DNA from: Isoperla grammatica
Lineage: Eukaryota > Arthropoda > Insecta > Plecoptera > Perlodidae
Assembly (NCBI GenBank): GCA_945910005.1
Contig: OX246746.1
Location: 43,406,398-43,470,397 of the forward strand
Length of the DNA stretch: 64,000 nucleotides
Direction: 5' to 3'
Shown here: in pieces, positions 1-64,000 of the stretch
Position numbering within the stretch: the first letter of the stretch is position 1
Layout: each line of letters starts with the position of its first letter
Notes under the pieces: model-generated
What the model was told of the DNA's origin: nothing
Databases searched by the model: none
What the model saw: the letters and a program-made list of their open reading frames with translations, nothing else
Made by a program: the position numbers and the translations under genes

Positions 1-1
1 G

Positions 2-937
2 CACAAGGTCGGAGTGCCCCACCCCTACCCCGTCCATGTCCCAATCACCAAAGAAGTTCCGTACCCCGTCGTCAAGGAGATCCCTTACCCCGTCAAGGTC
101 CCCGTTGATAGGCCGTACCCCGTGCACGTGACCGTCAACAAGCCCGTCCCTTACACCGTGGAGAAGCACGTCCCTTACGAGGTGAAGGTCCCCGTCGATA
201 GGCCCTACAATGTCCCTTACACCGTTGAGAAGCACGTCCCATACCCCGTCCACGTGAAGGTCCCGGTACCCCAGCCATACCAAGTCGATGTACCCAAGCC
301 GTACACCGTAATCGTTGAGAAGAAGGTTCCTGCCCCCTACCCCGTCCACGTCAAGGTTCCCGTAGCCCAGCCGTACCCCGTGCACGTGAAGGTCCCCGTT
401 GCGGTCCACGTCGACCGTCCCTACCCCGTGCAAGTGAAGGTTCCCGTTGACAGGCCCTACCCCGTCCACATTGACAAGCCCTACCCCGTGAAGGTGGACC
501 GTCCCGTCCCCTACCCCGTGGAGAAGCAAATCCCATACCCCGTGAAGGTCCCCGTCGACCGTCCCTACCCCGTCCACGTGGATAAGCCCTACCCCGTCGA
601 GGTGATCAAGAAGGTACCCTACCCAGTGGAGAGGATCGTCCCCTACCCCGTTGAGCATGAGGTTCCCTACCCAGTGAAGGTCCCCGTCGACAGGCCGTAT
701 GCCGTGCACGTGCCCAAGCCCTACCCCGTCGAGGTGATCAAGAATATCCCGTACCCCGTCGAGAAGATCGTGCCCTACCCCGTGAAGGTCCCCTACGAGA
801 AGGTCGTCCACTACCCGGTCGAGAAGGAGGTGCCCTACCCTGTGCACGTGAAGGTCCCCGTCGCCGTGCCTGTCAAGCACCACTACCAACACCACGACGG
901 AGGATACGCTGGCAACTATCATCATCAACATTACTAA
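2..937 (+). CDS. VPYPV-repeat structural (cuticle-type) protein, 3' part
   Basis: This is a 311-codon open frame that is already open at the left edge, where it reads [13 protein letters not shown], so the start codon and any signal peptide lie outside the window. It ends at TAA 935-937. The protein is built almost wholly from short repeats such as [17 protein letters not shown] and VEKxVPYPV, and finishes with a His/Tyr/Gly tail ([20 protein letters not shown]). Third codon positions are strongly C/G-rich, unlike the AT-rich surroundings, which supports real coding. Proteins of this low-complexity Pro-Tyr-Val type are common in insects as secreted cuticle or other extracellular matrix components; that role is inferred from composition. 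It lies antisense to the ACE-like gene, whose final exons should be further left, so it is probably nested in an ACE intron. The overlapping antisense open frame at 351-536 is a by-product of the repeats. Confidence 0.85.
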   Translation, partial: HKVGVPHPYPVHVPITKEVPYPVVKEIPYPVKVPVDRPYPVHVTVNKPVPYTVEKHVPYEVKVPVDRPYNVPYTVEKHVPYPVHVKVPVPQPYQVDVPKPYTVIVEKKVPAPYPVHVKVPVAQPYPVHVKVPVAVHVDRPYPVQVKVPVDRPYPVHIDKPYPVKVDRPVPYPVEKQIPYPVKVPVDRPYPVHVDKPYPVEVIKKVPYPVERIVPYPVEHEVPYPVKVPVDRPYAVHVPKPYPVEVIKNIPYPVEKIVPYPVKVPYEKVVHYPVEKEVPYPVHVKVPVAVPVKHHYQHHDGGYAGNYHHQHY

Positions 938-1165
938 ACCAATGTAATGCTCGGTCTCACACACAAGCTCACACACTAGCTCTCTCCTTAGCCACCAGGC
1001 TAGAGAGAGAGATTGGTAATAACTGCAGTTGCCTTATGCAACTCAACATCAACCATATTTTTACAACCTAGTCTTGTATTGAACGATCTACGTGTTAAAA
1101 AGTTTTTTATTATTCCTGTTTGTATGTTTAATATTATGCGTGTACCAATAAATTAAGTAATAAAC
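938..1165 (+). other. 3' UTR of the VPYPV-repeat gene with poly(A) signals
   Basis: After the TAA the sequence returns to AT-rich noncoding DNA. Two AATAAA hexamers occur at 1147-1152 and 1159-1164, which fits a 3' UTR of about 230-260 bases. From here to 1322 I see no further exon on either strand; in particular there is no match to the expected next ACE segment (RYFVSFIIQFQF-like). Confidence 0.6.
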
Positions 1166-1322
1166 ATTCACAATTGCAGTCATTGATACTTCCTGTCCCG
1201 GTTATCACAGACACCTGTCGTAAATATCCGGATATCCACCGCTGCAAACATTCATTTGCATATCCCTTTCTTTTCTTGTAAAAAATGAGCTTATTACGCT
1301 AATGAGTTTGTTCATCACTTAC

Positions 1323-59407
<58,085 letters not shown>

Positions 59408-59463
59408 GTCAGTTGAGTTGAAATGTTTTACTACTGTACGGAAATGTTTACACCAGTCATCAC
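59408..59463 (-). other. 5' UTR part of ACE exon with upstream splice acceptor
   Basis: Reading the minus strand, TATTTCCCTTCTAG|GTGATG gives a strong pyrimidine-rich 3' splice site with the exon starting at 59463, 56 bases before the first ATG. This implies at least one noncoding exon further right, which I cannot place firmly. Confidence 0.55.
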
Positions 59464-59651
59464 CTAGAAGGGAAATATCCAATGATTGGTAACGTGTTGA
59501 ACGAAGCTAAGTCGAAGCTTTTATGCCCACGAGAACTGCCCCACCCTCCAACTAAGTAGCGTGCTTGTGTATCATGAGTGCTCTTGCACTTAGAGAGGGG
59601 TTTGATAAACTTAAAAGAGGGATTGAGTCACGTATTACTGTTGCTTGCAGC

Positions 59652-60085
59652 CAGGGCTTAATTTGAGCCGGAACGCACCGGAACGCAGTTCCAGTTCCTT
59701 TTCTGAAACGGGAACGCGCGTTCCGCTATTATTTTAAACCTCACACACTGTTTTCCTCGTGATTTAAAAATTCGTGAATTCCCATTATGTACACGGGGAA
59801 CGGAACCTGTCTTTGAAAATTGCAAAATATTCATTCACTTGTATGAATGCGAGTTTTTCACTGATGAGTGTCCCCCAGGTAATCAGACCCCAATACAAAG
59901 GAAATAATCTTCGGAGCTTCCTTTGTGCACTCATATAAAGTGCTTGTGGTATAATATATTTATATATACGTGTGTGTGCATTACTACAAGCACTGTATAA
60001 AGGTGGTTGGCGGGATTGGTTCAAAATTATGGAAGGCGAACAAACTATGCGTTCCGGTTCCTTTTCAATTAGAAATTAAGCTCTG
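59652..60085. mobile_element. Nonautonomous hAT element, 434 bp, 8-bp TSD
   Basis: The ends are CAGGGCTTAATTT and, reverse-complemented, CAGAGCTTAATTT. Both are followed within 30 bases by CCGGAACGCA-type sequence. Perfect flanking repeats CTTGCAGC lie at 59644-59651 and 60086-60093. It sits about 190 bases upstream of the first coding exon in transcript sense. Confidence 0.92.
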
Positions 60086-60093
60086 CTTGCAGC

Positions 60094-63000
60094 TAACATA
60101 AAACGAGCGACTTGATAGGGTGTGTGACTCATTACCTGTCTATCCTATGCTCTGCATGTTTAGAAATGAATGTTATCTGCCCTACACGCATACACTGTGC
60201 ACTTTGCACAGTGCACAGAACACACACTTTGGGTAGTACCCGTGTGACGTGGGTTTAAAAGCTTACACGATTATTTCTCTAAACTATGGGATTGTTTTTT
60301 ATAACAAAAAAACTGCAAGCTTCATGATATGGCCAGTGACTTTCTAATCCACTTAACTGTTGACAATCTGTTTTCATTGTTACATTTTGGAAATGTTTTG
60401 GTTAGAAATACTGATAATATCGGATTGATCTACTAATCGGGAATTCTTCACGTTTTAATTTTCTAAAATATGAATATAAATTCAGGTTTGACTAGATGAA
60501 ACGTTTGATGAATGGAAGAACCAACATACATCAGCATTAGCATCAACATCAGCATCAACATTAACATCAACATCATTTATAATTTATTGTTATCATGTTC
60601 TATGATATCCACATAACTAGATTGACCTTAAAATATTGTTCATTAATGATTATTTTTATTTTCTTAGCAACATTTACCGTAATATTATTTCTTTTGAACC
60701 TGTAGTTTTATCCGAAATACGAATTGCAATATTTATAAAATAATAAAAATATGTTTAACAAATAGAAACTTTCCATAAACAATTTTTATTCTAATTGCTA
60801 CAAAATGAAAGATAAATTATTCCAATTATTCGTTAATATGTATGTTTTTTGTTGCCCGAATGGGCACAATTTCGCCATTCCGGTCAATTGCAAATCGTTG
60901 GCAAAATAAACGTAAACGGGTATTCATAAACATTGTTTATCAAATAATTTGTAATGAATATTCTTCGTGAGAATAATGTGGTTAACATGTACAAAATTTA
61001 CGGTTATGAACTATACCACTACAAAAGTAAAAATGTTGCTTCTTCCATACGTCAACGTGAGTCTATATTATGTCAAAGAACCACATCTATTTTATAAGTA
61101 CAGGAATAAATAAAATAAAAAATCGCGGCGGATTCGCTTGAACTTAATTTTCATGAACTGTTTCCGTAAAACACAGGAAGCCAACAGAAGTGTTTCACGT
61201 TTTAGCGTTGATTCGAGATTGTGAGGCCCGGATGCTGAGTTGTCCCCTAAGTGACCACCTAAGATTGAGCGCTAAGCATTGGCGTTACTAAGGGGCAACC
61301 ATCATCCGACCCGTTGCTGTGTCTCTGACATTGACTGAAAGCTCTTCCTGTCTGAGTGCCCAGATAAAATATATACTCAGTACGTTTTGTCACGTTCTAC
61401 AGCCAAACTAGTCAAATCGTTCTAACAATAACTGTTGCATTATCGCGTTATGAGTTATTGGCTTTAATCATTTCTCTATTTCCAGTCACTGACAGAAATT
61501 TTTGAGAATGCGAATGAGAATTTACCCAATCATTTAATTTAATTTCCTTTTAAATATGTCACTACCCTTAGCAAGACTTTAACAATTGTGGTGATTGGAA
61601 GTTACTTGATGGACGAAATAAAAACCATGAATATTTCAAGCAGTGGAATGTCCAAATCTGGACTCCATAAAGCAAAATATTCCTGGATTGAATCAGAGTT
61701 CTCAAAATATTAATATAATTTTTTAAATTGTCTTCTAACCTGAGTAAAACACGTTCCTAGCTTGAGATGTGTGATTCTATTGTGCACAATATAGGGGAGG
61801 GCCGTGGCCTTCTTGTATGAAGCAATACAGAAGAGCTCCCAGCTGAAATTACCCTAACTTAGGGTCTTACTAAATTTAGGTTGCTCACTAGGAATTTATA
61901 TTACCGAAAAATCCCTTTCATACCCACTTTCGATAGAAAATTAATGAAATACTTAATCAATGAATCATATTTGTAACAATATTCTGCACCAAGACTGTTT
62001 GAGGTTCGGCTTTAAAATTTGTATATTTTGACGTTTTTCCCGATTCACTTCAACCAATTCTGAAGTATAATTTTCAGACAAAATCTAAATGCATTATTCA
62101 GATTTAAAATACAGAACGACGATGGGATTGAAGATACAAATTTTCTTTTGAAAGAAAAATGTACTATCAAATGTGTTTAAAATGTTAAAGGCAAACTGTG
62201 GTAAAATCAATAATTTAATAAAGTGATTCATATTATTCAGCAATTGCAGTTTTGAATGGTGCCATTTTAGATGATGAATTATTTATTTACTTTCTATCCT
62301 CGCGTGTTCCTGTCAAGTGTTCCTGTCACGTGTTCAGGACGGTAAATCAACATGTTTCCAATTAATGGATGAAAAAATAATAAAAAATTATTTTCACGTG
62401 AAGCAATTTTTGGACAAATGTTAGGAAACATGAAGCAGTACTTGCGAGATACTCCGAAAGGACACAATTTCACCAACTGGGATACCCTTTACCTAATTTC
62501 ATTTCATTAAACAACCTATTCGCCTCATGTGCTCCAATTAACTAAGGTAATCACCAACTATATTACATATTAATAATACAATATATTATATCGCAGTCAT
62601 AGGACTTGATTCCTGTAGTCAATGAATAATGAATAGAATAATAAAGAAATGTATTTTCCCGAGTAATGGGACCAGATAAATTACTGACATGTACGAAAAC
62701 TAGTCACATAAACATAGAACACATTAAAATAATAACACGCGAATATTTAACAACCCTCCTCAAAAACATATTTTACACCGACGTTAATAAATAAAATTAA
62801 AAAATCACAAGTAAAATTGTCAAAAGACAAATATGGTAATAAATAACGAGTTGTCAATTGACACACTGCACTCACGTACGTAATATTGAACACTTGTCAG
62901 AGCGACCGCTTCCCAAACACGTTTAAAACACCTGACGCCCACCCACTGACTGACGGCTCGTCCCACCTCACTGGCTTACTTACGAGCTATCTCCGAGGTT

Positions 63001-64000
63001 GGAGCTCAGTTCACACACTATTCGTCTAACAATGGCTTATTGTACCAACGAGTCACAAGTAAACATCAGTTCAAATGGTCGTTTCAGAAAGTTACAAATT
63101 ACCAAAACTAGCAAGAAGAAAATTAGCGTTGTCAATAGAAATTATTCAATCAAATGGCAAGAAAAGTTTTTTGAGTATTTTACAATAAATAACAGTCATA
63201 CAATTACAAAGTGGGTTATTAAGATCAATTTCAAGTGAAATTACACGGTAGTGTTGTCATTTTCTACCCACGGCTATTACTACTATCTACTATACTATCT
63301 GCCAAGCCTAGGACAGGCATCACCGCCATCACGGGTCTGTCGGATTATTATACAAATAATGATTATAAAATATAAATACCTTTGTTCATAAAGAATGTTA
63401 TGTACCCATTATATCCATTGAAATAAACTATTAAACTTAAGATTATAGATGTAAGTAAAGAATTCATACTTTGCTAGCTTTAGTGGTTTATAAAATTGGA
63501 AATCTATTAGTTATCAATACTCGAAACAACAGTGTTGTTAACTAGGCTCGAGATAAAACTATAGATTAATGCATAATCATACCTAATTAATCCACTCACA
63601 ATAATAAGGTGGGTTTGATTTAAAACGAAATGACAGAAAAATAACATTTGAACATAAAATAACAAAATCTAGGTATTGAATAGTTATGACTCCACTCATT
63701 ATTGTCCCACACTTCATCCAAAAACAGTTTTTACGAGTTTAGACAAAGATTGTTTTCAAAGTCACCCCTGTCTCTTGACATTCAGTTCAATTCAATACAC
63801 AACGTTTTTTCTAGCGTTTATCTTTTTTTGAAGCTCGTCGTGTTGGAAAGTGGAAGCCATAAATCAAGCTTGGTTTTCGTCGATGTTGCCGGTTTGAGTT
63901 GTGTGGTTGGTACTTGTGTCGTGATGTTTTTTATCCTGGGCTGTTTTACCTAGTTGATGAATTTGCAGCAAAGTCTAACTTATTATTGTAATTGCATTCG
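60094..64000. other. Upstream region of the ACE-like gene, no gene recognised
   Basis: AT-rich. A (CATCAA)n-like tract occupies about 60528-60575. Open frames at 62294-62476, 62999-63238 and 63702-63953 have no domain, repeat or codon-bias support. One or more noncoding first exons and the promoter of the ACE-like gene should lie here or further right. Confidence 0.4.
62875..62960 (-). promoter_or_regulatory. Speculative transcription start and first exon of the ACE-like gene
   Basis: A locally less AT-rich patch reads, on the minus strand, GAGCCGTCAGTCAGTGGGTG, with TCAGT matching the arthropod initiator. About 80 bases on comes ACGTAC|GTGAGTGC, a good donor. This would suit a short noncoding exon joined to the acceptor at 59464. 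It rests on short motifs only. Confidence 0.2.

Noticed and set aside
62999..63238. Small basic protein (79 residues) upstream of the ACE-like gene
   Set aside because: No family features, AT-rich codons typical of random frames in this region.

Overview
The window is arthropod nuclear DNA, most likely from an insect with a large, repeat-rich genome. It is AT-rich, has long introns with GT-AG splice sites, carries one cuticle-type VPYPV-repeat protein gene, and contains many SINEs, hAT elements, fold-back elements and minisatellites. There are no operons, CRISPR arrays or bacterial-type genes.

Two protein genes can be supported. The main one lies on the minus strand: an angiotensin-converting-enzyme-like peptidyl dipeptidase (Ance/ACE, family M2) in ten coding exons from 59407 down to 1323. 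All ten junctions join in phase and give about 581 codons: a signal peptide, a Pro/Asn/Gln-rich N-terminal stretch, and the M2 domain through the HHEMGH zinc site, the GFHEA third-ligand segment and the YH..P..PYIR region. The last part of the M2 domain (about 100-120 residues) is not in the window and should lie left of base 1. The second gene is the 3' end of a VPYPV-repeat protein on the plus strand (2-937). It is therefore probably nested, antisense, in a downstream intron of the ACE gene.

Layout, left to right: VPYPV gene; ACE exon 10; a 12.4-kb intron with a decayed hAT transposon, a 51-bp minisatellite, a SINE, a hAT-N element and a fold-back MITE; exons 9 to 2 (14.0-30.4 kb); a 28.6-kb first coding intron packed with tandem arrays, SINEs, a LINE fragment and MITEs; exon 1 at 59 kb; then unannotated upstream DNA with only a speculative promoter.

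The most unusual feature is that four of the ten ACE coding exons (4, 5, 6 and 9) carry tandem duplications whose unit spans the intron/exon boundary. Each unit holds the 3' splice acceptor plus the first part of the exon. Exon 4 has about 21 acceptors, exon 5 about 27, exon 6 has 8 and exon 9 has 2. Exon 5 also has a small array over its 5' splice donor. The gene thus presents about 58 acceptor-like sites for four junctions. Some would keep the frame (exon 4, +24 residues per unit), some would stop translation (exon 6) and one would shift the frame (exon 9). Separately, the otherwise conserved VVCHASAWDF segment reads [10 protein letters not shown], which changes an active-site histidine.
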